A DNA stretch of 64,000 nt from Callipepla californica brunnescens (Eukaryota > Chordata > Aves > Galliformes > Odontophoridae): contig JALIRH010000010.1 of assembly GCA_023055505.1 (NCBI GenBank), positions 2,977,501 to 3,041,500 of the forward strand. Direction: 5' to 3'. The translations under genes and the position numbers were made by a program. Shown here piece by piece: positions 22,401 to 35,700 of this stretch. How positions within the stretch are numbered: the stretch's first letter is position 1; each line of letters starts with the position of its first letter. Under the pieces are notes generated by a model. That model made no database searches. It was given only the letters and a program-made list of their open reading frames with translations, and was not told the origin of the DNA.

Positions 22401-25400
22401 CAATAAGAAAAGCAATCTGCTGTGCTATCAATTTACAGAAGAACATTTTGTTCAGGCTGCTACTGAGGACTGCTAGCAGAAACTGGAAGCCCTAGGTCAC
22501 CACCCATGACATGAATGTGAGCATCTGTGTAGAACATGTAGGAGATGTGGTTCTTCTGTGCTTGCTCGTTTGTGTCTGTGACAGAGTGAACCTCTACACA
22601 CAGTTAAATGCTGCTTGCTGTATGCATTCATGAGTCATTAAGTCATTTAAGCAAGATTTAAAGAAAAGACATCTTCTGCATTGGAACTACTGAGAGATGC
22701 TTTATGAACACACAAACCACTATAGTAACACAGAATCAAGCTTGTCTTTTCTCTTATTGATATGTACCTACATTTAAAAAGTAATAATAACCCACAGTAA
22801 GTAAATGTGCCGTCAAGCACTGTGTGTTCATTGGGTGTAAGATATCTCTAGATTAATGACGTTTGACTTGGCTGTGTGCTGACTTGCTGGGATCAACTCT
22901 ATAAGAAGTACTGGAAAACTGAACCAAAATAAATTCATAGTAACTGTATATGAAAGAAAAAGGTGGGTTTTTTCCTTTTTTTTTTTTCCCAGGCTCTGTA
23001 TTTGCTGTAATTTGCTCTATCTCTGTATCTGAAATATATTTAAAAGATTTTCCTGTTTAGCACAAAGTGCAATGAAAACACTGATGACCATCCAATTTCA
23101 ACTGCAGATCAGGGAGTGGATTCCCTGCAGCTCTCCTATAGCTTTTCATCAAGCAAAAGGGCATTTTGCATTCTCATCGTGCCTAGATACAGCCCAAACA
23201 AACCAAGGACCTAACTAATTCTTCTCACTCAAAAACATGACATTCACTCACCCCACTAAACAGAACTCTTTACAAAAATTAAACTCACTTTTTCTTGATA
23301 GCTGCCATAATGAATGCTTGGCTGATAATTACTAATTCCTTGCTCTTACAAAGGAGTTCTAGTGTCCGTTTACTGAGGAGAGGAATCCAACTGGTGGTAA
23401 TATGATTAGCTGGGTGAGAAAGTTGCACAACTGGTGCAACCTGCTGTGGGAGTGTCATCTTTCCTCATATAAATACTGGTTTGCAATCTGGGTCAACAAA
23501 CTGATGGTTAACACAACTAGCTAGGTAACAGCAAAAGAAAAATATTATAAACAAAATCCCATGAAATCTGAAGCACTGATTTGCCTAATGTTGCCTCTGG
23601 TTAAATGGCATGAGCACTAGCATCTGAGTATCAATTTCAGACTGTTTAGGAGTGAGTTCATGCTATAATCCCTTCGGGTTTCAGATCTCAAGTCCATGGA
23701 CTGCTAAAACACATCAGAATACTGAAGAATCCAAGGCGGGAGGAAAAGTGGAGAAAATGGTTTAACTTGCTATGTTGCAGAGGTTGGAAGGGCTGCTATT
23801 TTTGAGGACTGCACATCTGTGGGGACAACCTCACTGTGAGTGCCAGCTTGCACTCAGGTCTCCCTCCTCTCTCTGCTGAAGCCAGCAGGGCTTGCCCTGT
23901 CTGGCCCCTCCATGCTTCATCTCTGCTAGGTCATCGTCTGCAAAGCACTTATGCTGGTACTAAGCCAGGCTACAAGCTGTACCTGTGACGTTCACGAGTC
24001 ATCCTTGTGACAGCAGAGGAGAGATGTGCCACAGTTCCTGACTGAGGATATTTAATATGAGAAAAGAATAAAAATAAAAAATAAAACAATGGAAATTATT
24101 GGGGAAACACAAGCAGGGAGATCTTCACCCTATGTGTGAAACTCATCAGCTGTGAGAGCATAAAGGAGATCTGAGCCTCTTCACAGTGTTTGTGAACTCT
24201 ACCTACTGCACCATGCCAAGATGGATCTCTCAACATGTCCGTGTGCATCTTGTGGGGCTCTGGCCTCACAGCAACTGGAGGAAACAGTGATCTGAGACAG
24301 GAAATGTCCAGCCTGGTCACAGCTGCTGTTTCACTTCTACATTTCAGCCACAGCTCAGACCTTGCAGCCAGGCTTCCCAGGTACCAGCTGCAGAGCAAAA
24401 CAATGCTTTTAACAGTCCATGACCTCCTATCCTCCCCAACCTTGCACCACCAGAAATGGCCAGCAGCAGGAGAGTGTCTGTGTGTACCGCATAGATCTGT
24501 CTGCTTCTCAGGAACAGAAGGTCCTAATCTGTCTGATCAGTAGCAAGGTTGTTCTTTTTTTATTATTATTATTTTTATTTTTTTTATAGTGAGCTTTTCT
24601 GTGATCACAGAGTTGTCCACCTCCCACAGACTTTCCATAAACCAAGCTGTCTCCAGCATTTTTGGACAGAGGATCACAACATTTGAATACCAGGAAATGA
24701 GTTTGGGAATGAGATGGTTTATCTGCTGCTGTGGAAGTGAAGCAGTAAAGGAACACAATAAAGTATGCTGTGGTAAGGGAGCTGGGCAAACTGAAGGCAG
24801 CAGAAAGCCAAATGTCCATAAGGCTGAATTGTTGTGAAGATCATCTGTTCCCATCAGTCTTCAGGAAAGATACCTCATTACAGAGCAGGGAGGCAAATGA
24901 TGGTGATGCATCTGGAGAGCAGGTTCAGACTAACTCACATTTTATTCCTCATGAAGATCGCCTGGGAATAGACAGAGCATCCCAGGCATACATTCATTCC
25001 TTTTGTAAACCATGGAACTTGCTTTGCATACCAAGATTACATTTATCTGCAACTTATTCTTGCACAAAGCGCAAGCTTACTAATATGCAACAAGAATAAG
25101 GATGTGTGACCAGAAAATTAAAAAATATATCTGGCTACGTATATGTTGTAGTAAAAATGACTGTTAAATTTGGAAGGTGTTAGATCCTTGGTCTGTTCCT
25201 CAGCAAACCTCTGCACTGAAAGGTGTGGAAGAGAAAGTATTAACGAAACAAATATGAAGTTGTAAAAGCTGGGACTGAAACAAATACATGTTCTTGTTTT
25301 TCTCCTTCCACACATTTCACTTCCTTTCTGATGGGCCTTGTATTTACCACTTGGAACATATCTGTCCACCACTGCTTTGGTCTTATCAGTGTTTATTTTT

Positions 25401-28400
25401 CATTTAATCACTTACTTATATGGCTTCTCAATAAGAGAAGGCAAGAAAGCAGTATCAAGAGAGCTCTATGTGATTTTTTTTATTTCACAACCCAGAAAAC
25501 ACAGGTAAATCCCTCACACTGCATTCAAGCACTGTGCTGTTCTGAACCTGCTGCACAGAGTGAGAGAGTTGTTGATATTTGACCCAACAAATATGCCGTG
25601 TCACAGTATTGAGGGTGATAAAAGGAAGAGGAATAAAGTGAGCTTCAAGCACACAAGCACAAGCCAGAAGACAGTCAATGTATCTCAAAGGCAAGAATAT
25701 CTTTTATGGTTCTCTAAAAGCCACCCCTGTTCTCTGGTTGGCAAAGTGTGGCCCTTTCTAATGGGGAAAACATTTGATTGAGAAATTGCTCCTTGAATGC
25801 ATCAGTCTGCCTTCTTACAGACTACATCCCACTAACTCTGCAGTCTCATCCTGGGGGACCCAGAACTCTTGAGGCTTTCTACATGCATTTTGCATCAGAG
25901 CATAAACATGTAGACCTATGCTCCATTTGGCAATGATATCTTTTTTTCCAACAAACCTAGCTATTCCAAATGAAGATACAAATCCTTCATGATACACTGA
26001 CTTGCCCTGAAATAAATGTGTTTCTCTCATTGCTAGCAATCATCTTACAGCCTTTAACAAGAGCTTTCAGAAATTATCCTCATGATTTCGATTCTGTAAC
26101 TACAGCCTTTGTGATCACGAATATACACTTATATTACAGAAATATTCAAATATGTATTTTTTTTCACACTCTACAAGCTGAAAAGTGATATTCTGTGTCC
26201 TGAGAATTTTAAAGGGCAAAAGTAAAACAGATGAGGTCTGATTGATGGGGAAAAAGAATACAAGAAAATATAAGAAATTGTAATGTGATGGGAATGTGTG
26301 GCTGTTTTGCTTTTAAACAGTGTATATAACCAAGTAAAAAGGAACAAAAAGAAGGGCATACATACTGTTACCACCTTTTGGGCTTAGCTAAATTTATTTT
26401 CAGTCAAGCACCAACTTAATGCTTGAGAGAGGAAAACATTCTACATCTCTCAGCTACATAACACTGAACTGTCAGTAGCAACTGTATGGGATAAAATAGC
26501 ATAACATTTGGAAGTGAACCTAACTGTGGCTTTTTTTTCATAACAATACATATAATCTACTGTAGCCAGGAATCTGCAGAGAAGTGTCTCAAATTTCTGG
26601 CTAAGTGGTCAAACAGTCTCTCTTCTTGTGCACGAGCACTTTCATTAACTTCTTATCTTCCCCCAAGTAACACTCTTCAAGAGATTTGGTAGGAAACTGT
26701 CAGATTCATGCAATGGAGAGATTTCTTAGCACTGGAAGGGAGAAGTGATCCCATTTCCTTTCCTCGTAAGATATGGTGTCTCAGGAATAAAACTTTTATT
26801 TTTTACCTCACTCTGGTTTTCATTGCAGCACTGTAACCACTTCATTCATTGACTGCAACAGTCTTCTTTACTGCAAGCTGTAAAAGGGGAGTAATAACCC
26901 TAATGGTATTATGTAGTGTAGTCTCCAACTCATTATGTTATTCATTCTCTCAAGGCAGATTGCTCAAGAGAAGGGATTGCTCCTTAATTAACCTCTTTCT
27001 GCAAGGAGGAAGTCTTGGCAATTGGATCAGGTTAATTTAGATTTCAACAGTGATACTCTGTTAATAACCTTATATTTCAAATGAGCTCTCCCTTGGATTA
27101 AAACAAAAGTCATCTACAGCCCATTGGCCAGGTTATAGTTGTACTTGAAAACACTGACCAAGAGAGACAGATTGGCTATGGTGACACTGAACAAAAGCTG
27201 AAGTACTGTCCCCTTTTTCAACATCAGAATGTGCTGATTTTGATAGCAAACACTGAATCTCTCTGATAACACTAACTGTAGAAAGGGATGCCTCTGTATT
27301 ACAGCAGAAATCTCATTCTCCAGAGAAATAAAACTGCAACTCATAAGTTAGTTTACTCCTAAAGCAGAGCCCTCTTGATGTGGCTTGGTGAGTCCTGTAT
27401 GTGGACAGGATAGCTATGTGAAGAAAAGTTCCTTCAAAGCCTCAGAAGAAACTCAGACATCCTCTTGGCAACAGGCCTGATGTTGAGAACATGGAAAAAT
27501 TCACTGTGAAGAGTGAAACACACAAGGAACATCTGCATCTTCAAAGCAATCTTCTGCTACAAAGCAAAGAAGGACAAGAAAATCTTGAAGGGATCAGACA
27601 CTGAAGCAACAAAACCACAAATTCATATAGGATCCCTATCCCACAGAGACAGGTACCCGAAAGTGATTTAAGTAAGTTGTTCCAGCAAAGACCAATTCAG
27701 ACTGCGCTATGAGGCTGAATTATATTATATTAATACTGAGCTATATATGCCACATAAATAATACATTAATTTTTCAGGTCATGGATTCCTTTAAAAGCCT
27801 TTAAATTTTCCATATACTTTGAGAGAGCTCCATATGAGGCCAAAATGTTGGATCATCTTATCTTTTCCTTACTGAGTAGAGGAAATCAGTTTTCCAAATG
27901 TTTGCAGATGCTCTTACTTGAAAACTGTTTGAGGAGACAGCTTGAATCTTTCATCTAAATGGAGAGCCTGACTGTCAACCTTTTATTTGTTTCACATGCT
28001 AAGGAGGATGGAGAGAAAGGAGGGATGCTCATTTTGATTAGAAGGAAGTAGATGTTTATCCACTATGTCAAAGATAAAATGGCATTCCTTAACTGTGTAA
28101 AGTCTGTTTCCTATTCTAGTGAGTTCCTTTAGGTTATAAAGGACTATGTTACCAGTATGGAGCAATGCCAATGTTGCAGAAAAAAGACCATGAGATTCAT
28201 GGTATGCACGTGTATGTAGTATGATTTGTCTGAAAACCATACTGAATTATGTGATTAGAATGTGTGAAAAAACAAAGGCATCCTGCAATAATAAAATGAG
28301 ATCCTATGCAGAATCCATCTGCCAGCAAAGCAATTAAAAAGATGGACTTCACAGAACAGCAGTGATTGTCATTATTGCATGAGACCATGATTTCCTCACA

Positions 28401-29660
28401 GGAAACTCACCCACTGCAGTGCCTGGTGAAGGCTATTTCGTGATCATTACATAACATTTTGAATAGTTAGTACTAATTTAATCTGAGTTAAAGTACTTTA
28501 TGGGAGTGAAAGGGAGTATAAGGCCTTACACTGCACATAGAGACAGTGGGGCAGAAAGATACTTATGTGTTTTCTATTTCCTGTAAATGTGTTTCTCGGA
28601 AGGTTTGTGTGCGTGTATCTCCCTCCTCTGGTGCGCAATAAAGTAACACCCTGGTGGAAGAAATAGGTATGTTGTGGCAAAAAATAAAAACTTGGAACTA
28701 CTCCTCAGTGAAGTAGCACAAATGCCTAATAAATCTACGCTAGAATTACCGTAATCCCTTTGCATCTCCTTTCCATTTTACTTTCATGATATACATTAAC
28801 TATTGCAGCTGTCTTCTGCACCATGACACTTTGTATTCATTAATATTTTGTCCTAGAAATAGCTCAGCCCACCCTGATGTCAAATGAAACCTGAATTCTC
28901 CACAGTACTTACTCTCATATGTTTGCATGATTTTAATTTTTAAAACTTCTAGGAAGGTATTTCTTTTTTCTTGGTTCTGCCACACTGTTAGATTATAAAT
29001 CTGTGATTAATAAACATGGTTTTGTACCTAGGCAAGTACTTAATCTGCAAATGTAAGCCACAGTTTAGAGCAGTAATCCTTGTTACAAATCATGGGTGCC
29101 AGAGTCACATTTCTATTCTCTCTTCCTGTGCGTTCATTTATTTTTTGTGTGCCTGTGGAATGCCTTAATAATGTTACTATGTAGACAACAGGCATGCACA
29201 CATCAGGTTGTCTGCACATTTATGACTGATTTTCCTTGCTGTTTTTAATGAGGAAAACCTTGATACCTACTCTTGTAAAATAAAGAAATTCAAAAAACTG
29301 ATAAAATTGAAAATGTATGTACAATGTTCCTTGTTTGTATGTATATCCCCTACATGGTTTCCTGGTACAAATGGGTGAGGTTATTCATAAGAAGGTGCTA
29401 GATAATTATAGTCTGAGTTTTCCAATTATACCATCTTTCATTAAACATGTACAAATTACTTGACAGAAGTTAACAATATAAATTTGTATACATTTGGCAT
29501 TGCTTTCTCATTGGCAAGTTTTAAGCCTGTGTCAGCAGAGCCAGGACTTGGAGCTAGACTGCTACGCTTAAAGTCTTACCACTATGGAGTATTAAATCAG
29601 TTTCCATGAAATATATGGTCAAAATAACAAGTAATGAGTTTCTGAAATAACTGTTTTCAT
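16481..29660. other. Intergenic DNA, CD28 to CTLA4, first part
   Basis: No gene, RNA gene or clearly recognised mobile element was seen in this 13 kb. It contains scattered low-complexity tracts, such as poly(T) near 21700 and 22978 and a TTA/T-rich run at about 24554-24590. A somewhat GC-richer patch with repeated 'agcagc' words lies at 20160-20470. All open frames are short (about 120 codons or fewer), lack splice-consistent neighbours and show no domain I recognise. Confidence 0.7.
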
Positions 29661-29669
29661 AGGACCTGC

Positions 29670-29764
29670 ATCTTCACCTAATCTAGCTGTGCCTGTCCCT
29701 GTTCATTGCAGAGGAGTTGGACTAGATGATCTTTAAAGGTCTTTTCCAAATCTAAGGATTCTGA
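29670..29764 (+). mobile_element. CR1 LINE 3' end fragment
   Basis: The phrases 'cctgttcattgcagaggagttgg', 'actagatgatctttaaaggtc' and a closing 'aaggattctgat' match the sense-strand 3' end of CR1. It is 5'-truncated, as most CR1 copies are. The left limit is approximate. Confidence 0.8.
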
Positions 29765-30334
29765 TCAAGCTAAGCAAGATGTGTGAATTTTGCCTATTAT
29801 GAAATAGTGAGGCTGTATCTTCTCTGAACTACACTCTTTTTCTCCTACTAAATAGATCCCAGGTTCTATTTGCATACCAGGGTTATACCAGAAACTCCAA
29901 ATTTTCCTAAATACTTTGTTTATTTTGCTGTAAGTTTTCAGTTGTATGGTTAATAATAAACACATTTCAGACATTTTATCTAGCTCTACTGTAGTGTGTT
30001 AACAGTCATGGTTTATGATAGAGCCTAAAGAAGAGGGATAAATCTCATCTAACTTCAGATATGTCTAGTACGCAGATGATTTGTCTCTGCTGATTTGAAA
30101 GAGGCTCTGAAAAATAACCTTAGATGCAGACACCTGCTTTGGCTAACAGCCTGCCTTAGGCCATCCCCAGGAAAAGACATTCTCATCCCTTGTGTTCCAC
30201 TGTATCTTCTGTTTGGTTCACCTTCTGAGTTGGCTATTCTGTCAAAAAATCCTAAGTGAATTATCCAATTGCATGGCTATCAACAGCCTAACCTGTAACA
30301 CCAGCAGGAAAAGAAGAGTGATCTTGACTATAAA

Positions 30335-30460
30335 TTAGTTTACACTAGATAAAAGGAAGAAAATCTTTACAGAAAGGGTGGTGAGGTACTAGAACAGGCT
30401 GTCCAGAGATGTTTTGGCTCTCCAAGCCCTGGAAGTATTCAAGGCCAGGCTGATTGTAGA
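30335..30460 (+). mobile_element. CR1 LINE fragment
   Basis: The stretch with 'ctttacagaaagggtggtgagg', 'gaacaggctgtccagagat' and 'attcaaggccaggctg' matches the CR1 region about 200-300 bases before the element's 3' end. It stops before the terminal repeat, so both ends are lost. It may be part of an older copy broken from the fragment near 29.7 kb, but the order is reversed, so I treat it as separate. Confidence 0.75.
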
Positions 30461-32244
30461 AGAAATGGTCTTCTCTCATTGGTGAGTAGAAAACTGCTTG
30501 CAGCTCCTCCAAGGAGCACCTCCGTGCCCACTGATGAAAGTAGTGGGACCTTTTCTGTACAACCAAGAAAGATCCTGACTTCCTCACCCAAGCTTGGATA
30601 TCAGCCACGTGCTTGTAGAAGGAAAACTGGTCTGCTTCAAGTGTTGAGTGACTCTTATCTAAGCCAGACTGACCATGGTGGTGCAAAAAATTCACATGAA
30701 AGGAGAAATGTTTCCAGAGCAGACTTTATTCTTTGCCATGGTTAAGGCAGCTATCTTCAAAGGAGGCAGTGTTCCTTGCCCTCTCCCTCACCCTCTTCTG
30801 GATAAATCCATCTTGATCAACAGCTTCAAAAGAAGATGCTATTTTAAGAATAGAAGCATCTCATTCCCTTTTTGCAGTTTGATTTTTAAATTACTCTGAC
30901 ACTGGTTTGTCTATTTGCCACACTAAGAAAGGACTAAAAAGGAAACCCAACACATCAGTATAGCATAAAGAGAAGGTGTTAACACCAATATAATTCAAAC
31001 CAGGAAAGCTAGTCAGTACCTCAATTAAGATTTCCAAATGGATGCTTCACTGTCTAACCACAGAAGCCATTCCCTTCCTTTATAAAGGGTGTTCGTGTTT
31101 AAAAGAATGCTTTACAACATCCAGCAGCCAGTTCTGTGAGCGTTTACTTAACATGAAACAGGCAAGTATTTTAAAATTTTAAGACATTAAAAAGATGCTT
31201 CTAGAGAGACTGATTCTGTCCTAATCATTCATTGCCATCTTATCAAACAAGAACTGTAGGCAGACCTTGCTGGGCTGTGAATGCTTATGTCTGTATGCAT
31301 CTCACTAACATCAGACTCTGTGTTCCAGTTCACAGCACTGCCAGCAATGGGACTCTGCCCATACTGTGAACCCATGGAAAGAAGAACCTGACCCAGCTCC
31401 TCTCACAGGCTTGTGTTGCTGGGCCCACAGCTTTTAAAAGCTTCACAGAGAAAGATGGACATAAACTACAGAGGCTACATTCAAGCCCTTGGGGAAGAAC
31501 AACTCTGTGAGCTTTGAGTGCTTGCTAAGAGAAAATGAGTGAAAAGGCTTCAGCCAGAGCTTCACAGAAGCAGACAAATGCCAAGGTGCTATTTAGCTCA
31601 AACAGCCTTGCCAGTCTCCCTGTTTCTGTATCATGACTGCTCAGCTAACCATATCAGTTGTATAAGGACTCACAGAGGATCATTCAGGGGATGGAGGGAG
31701 TACAGTGCTCACCTATATGGGTGCTCAGCCACCCTCTAATAGCTACAACACCCAGATATATGAGGTGTTGATGGAAGTAACAGTGTCTCTCCGAGGGAAA
31801 GGCAAAAGTAACGCCTCAGTACTATTTATCAAATTTTATGAGATTTTACAGACATTCAACCTTTCCTTTGAACATGGGGAAATTCTAATCCTCAGAGATT
31901 TAATCATCTCAGGTAGAAATGTCATCCATTCCAGTATCAAGGAGTCATTCAGACCCATGGTCTGGCTTGACTAAGTTGGAAAAATACACAAAAACTGGAA
32001 TATTTGGAGAATAATGTAACAGTGTTCTGAGCAGAGATTTCTCTTTGGTCTGTTGCTAATTATGGTAGAGAAGATGTGTGCTAGAAGTCAGACAGTGTGG
32101 GTTCTTGCAGTACAACAGTGATCTTTTGAGATGTAAAGGCTAAGTAATATGATAAATGACAGATAGAAACTGATGTAGGGTAGATACGTTTTTGGATGAA
32201 AAAAATATATACCCATCGCCTCGACCCAATCCCTAATAAAAATA

Positions 32245-32757
32245 AAAATGGAGTCCAGAGAGTGGTGGTCAGTGGCTCAATGTCTGGATGAAGATCAGTG
32301 ATGAGTGGTGTCCCCCAGGAGTCAGTGCTGGGGCTGATGGCTGTGGCCATAAAGGAATGGAACACTTCTACGAGGACAGGCTAAGAGAGCTGGGGCTTAG
32401 AGATGAGAAGGCTGTGAGGTGACCTTATAGCGGCCTTTCAGTATCTAAAAGGGAGCTATAGGAAAGAAGGGGACAAACTCTTTCAGGATCCGTGGTGACA
32501 GAATAAGGGAAAACAGTTTCAAACTCAGGAAGGGCAGATTTAGGTTAGACATAAGGAAGAAACATTTTCTATTGGGGGTGGTGAGGCACTGGAACAGGTT
32601 GCCCAGTGATGTGGATGATTCCTGAAGACTTACAAGGCAAGGCTGGATCAGGCCACAGACAACCTCATCTAACTATGGGTGTCCCTGTTCATTGCAAGAC
32701 AGCTGGACTAGATGGTCTTCAGAAGTCACTTACAACTCTGAGGATTCTATGATTCTT
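32245..32757 (+). mobile_element. CR1 LINE, longest copy in the window
   Basis: About 510 bases match the sense-strand 3' portion of CR1. It starts in the end of ORF2 ('gtggtgtcccccaggagtcagtgctgggg', near 32300-32335) and continues through 'gcactggaacaggttgccca'. It finishes with the tandem octamer-like tail 'attctatgattctttg'. The reverse transcriptase frame is represented only by its last part and is not intact. Confidence 0.9.
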
Positions 32758-35700
32758 TGAATAATAAAACATACTATGCTTCTGAACAGGAGTATCACTT
32801 AAGCTATAAAGAGACAAATAAAACAGAAGAAACAAAAAGAAACAAGAATTAAATGGAATATTTAATAACAGAGGAAATACAGAAAGTGATTCAAAACAGA
32901 AAATCACCAATGCCTTTCTTGCTCTGAGAATAAAATGGGAACCATCATCTTTTTTAATAGATCACCATGGGTACCCTATGCCTGGAAGTTTATTTTCTTT
33001 GGTAACTATGAAAAAGTGTGCAAGGCAGAATGTTTTCAAAGGACTGAAATTACATTTACAAAAGCCTGCAAGCCATTTCCCTGCCTTTGAACTTGCAGAG
33101 GTTGTACAGCACTTCATCACTGTCCCCAGATAAAATAAATAAATAAATAAAATAGATTCATCCTCGCACAGAAGCCTTTGAGTCACTGATATGAGGCAAG
33201 AAGTGCTCATGTGTGGCTGGAAAGGTCATGCTTTTCTTTTCCAACCCCTTCAGCCAGAAGATTCACTACACTCCTACTCACTCTACAGGCTGCACTGATG
33301 TCAAGGCTCTGGGCTTCAGAGCAGCACCAGAATTGCACAGAATGATATACTGCACTCCCACGTCCTTTTGTTCCTCCATGGCCTCAGTGTGGGTGAGGCT
33401 GCCAGCACGTGCTGCCCCAGCATCCACACGCTCACAGCCAGCTGCAGCCATCCCCATATGAGCTGTTTCAGAATGCTCTCTCTGCCCGTAAAAGAACACC
33501 AGGAAGGAACTAGCAGCTCCTCACAGATTTTGGGATGCAGCTTTGAGCCAAGCAGCTAGCTGCACTGCTGCAAGGAAAGGATGTTCTGGAGCTGGAAGCT
33601 GTGCATCCCTGCTGGCAAACCTCCTCCTGCTGCATGCACTGGGCTGCGTCTCTTTGCTCAACACGGGAAGCCTGTAACTCAGCTTAGAGGAGCTGCGTGG
33701 GAAAGGGAGTTTGGAGATGCTGCTCCTGCTGAGATCTCATCTGTCCTCTCCCCAGGGTCCCTAGGAATGTGATACATTTCTGAACGCACCAAATGCTCTT
33801 GCAAGCAGTGGCTTTCTGGGCTGAGTAGTAGAGTTCTTACTGGGACAGTTCCCACACAAGAGTATGTGAGGAAGAAGAAAAAGATCAGGGGCTTATCTGG
33901 CAGTCCTTTCTGTGAATGCAAGATGAAGGAATCGGTGGTTCTACACAGCTCTAACAACACAGTTATTCCATAGTGGTCACTCAGCCAACAACAAAACCTA
34001 TGGGCACAAAACCCAGGAACAATTTTTTCTTGATCTCCTCAACTGTTCCCAGTTTAAAGCCATGCTTCCTCACTTCAACCTGTGCAAGCCACACATGAAA
34101 GCTCCCCAGGAGGAATGGAGATACACCCCCCCCCCACACACACCCTCTGACTCCAATACTACTAAGAAGCTGTGGGGTTCTCCTCTCACATCTGCACACA
34201 CTGATGCTTCTTCAGCCTCATAACTGACAGCTCAGAGGTAAGATGACAGTGACATCAAGCAGTGCATGGTGATGATGAAACATTCACTGGCAGCAGAATT
34301 AGGAGAAGACTGCTGCACTGCCTGAGCAGTGAGAGCAAACATGGAGGGCTGTGTCTGTTCAACTCTGGGCTGATATCTGACATGAAGTGTATCTTCCAAC
34401 CTTCTGCAGCACCCAGCATAACACACCTCCTGTAACCCACCTGGGGACACGTGAGCCTCTGTCCTGGACCACAAAGACAATAGTCATGTGCAGGAGGGCT
34501 TGGCTTGGTGCAAGCTGTGTGGAGGAAAGACGGCAAGAAACACATTCTTTCCAGAGGACATATGGTCAGGGCACCCAGCTGTGCCACTCATCAGCCGCAT
34601 ACAAACCAGCAGTTCTGAGGGTGGTTCAAAAGGAAAGACTAGGTTCATGTGTGTTTCACAGTCACCCTGGGTGTTTCATCATCCCTGCAAGGCTGCAGTA
34701 CTGCTGGTTCTGAGAATGCAGCGTGCCAAGTGACATTTGGCTGTGGTAGAGCTGTTTCACAGATATGCTTCGTGTAAACCTGCACCTCTCACACAGAACT
34801 GGGGGAGGGCTTGTGAGAAATGAATTCTTCAGGAAGGCATGGCAGATGCTTTTCTAAGAATACATTGCATGACAACACATAACTCTCTTGCCAAAGAGGA
34901 GAGGCATAAGGATCTGTATTGCCCTGCTCTGCTGAGAATAGGGATGGGTACTCAGCTCAGCTTTATTTGCTTTAAGTTAATTGTTCATCATCATCCATTT
35001 CTACTAGAGTTTTTACCTAATTGACTGTACTCAGATTTTTATTTTTATTTTTTTGAGAAATTTGAATTTAGACACATTCTACTGAGATTCACCCCCTAAC
35101 ACATAGCACTTTTTCTTGTGTTTTGGGCAGACAAGTTACTGCAGTCAGCAAGTGCCTTCTCATATGTGAGAACATCACTCACTGCCCTATTTACAAATGC
35201 TAGATTCAGAGATTACTAAACCTGGCCCGAAGACAATGGTGAGGATGACCAGGCTATGACTGTGAAGAATGTATGTGTGGGTGAATTTAAGGGTTAGGGA
35301 GGGGAAAAGCTCACGATGCTTCTAAGATCTGAGGCCCACTCTTTAATGTAAGAGGTATGCTCTTCCTAGAAGAGGAGAATCTCGTGAGTTATTTATAAAG
35401 CCTCAGGGTGCCAAACCCCAGTGTTACAGGAACATCTGCTCAGGAGGCTTACCTAAAAAGTTCCCTCTGCACTGTTTCCCTGTGGCTAAGTTTTGGACTG
35501 CCTGACTAGTGTCTGTTAGTAAATGAAATAGGTGCATGAACAGTCTTGGAAAAAGCCTGCAGCATCCAAAACTGGGTGATTGCATCCGAACAGATGAATT
35601 GGAGCTGCTACTAAAATGCCCTTCCTCAGGATGCACAGAGCCCTTTACTGAGTGCACTGGCTGGCTCACCCAGCCACTGGGGCATTGGCCCATGCCTGGA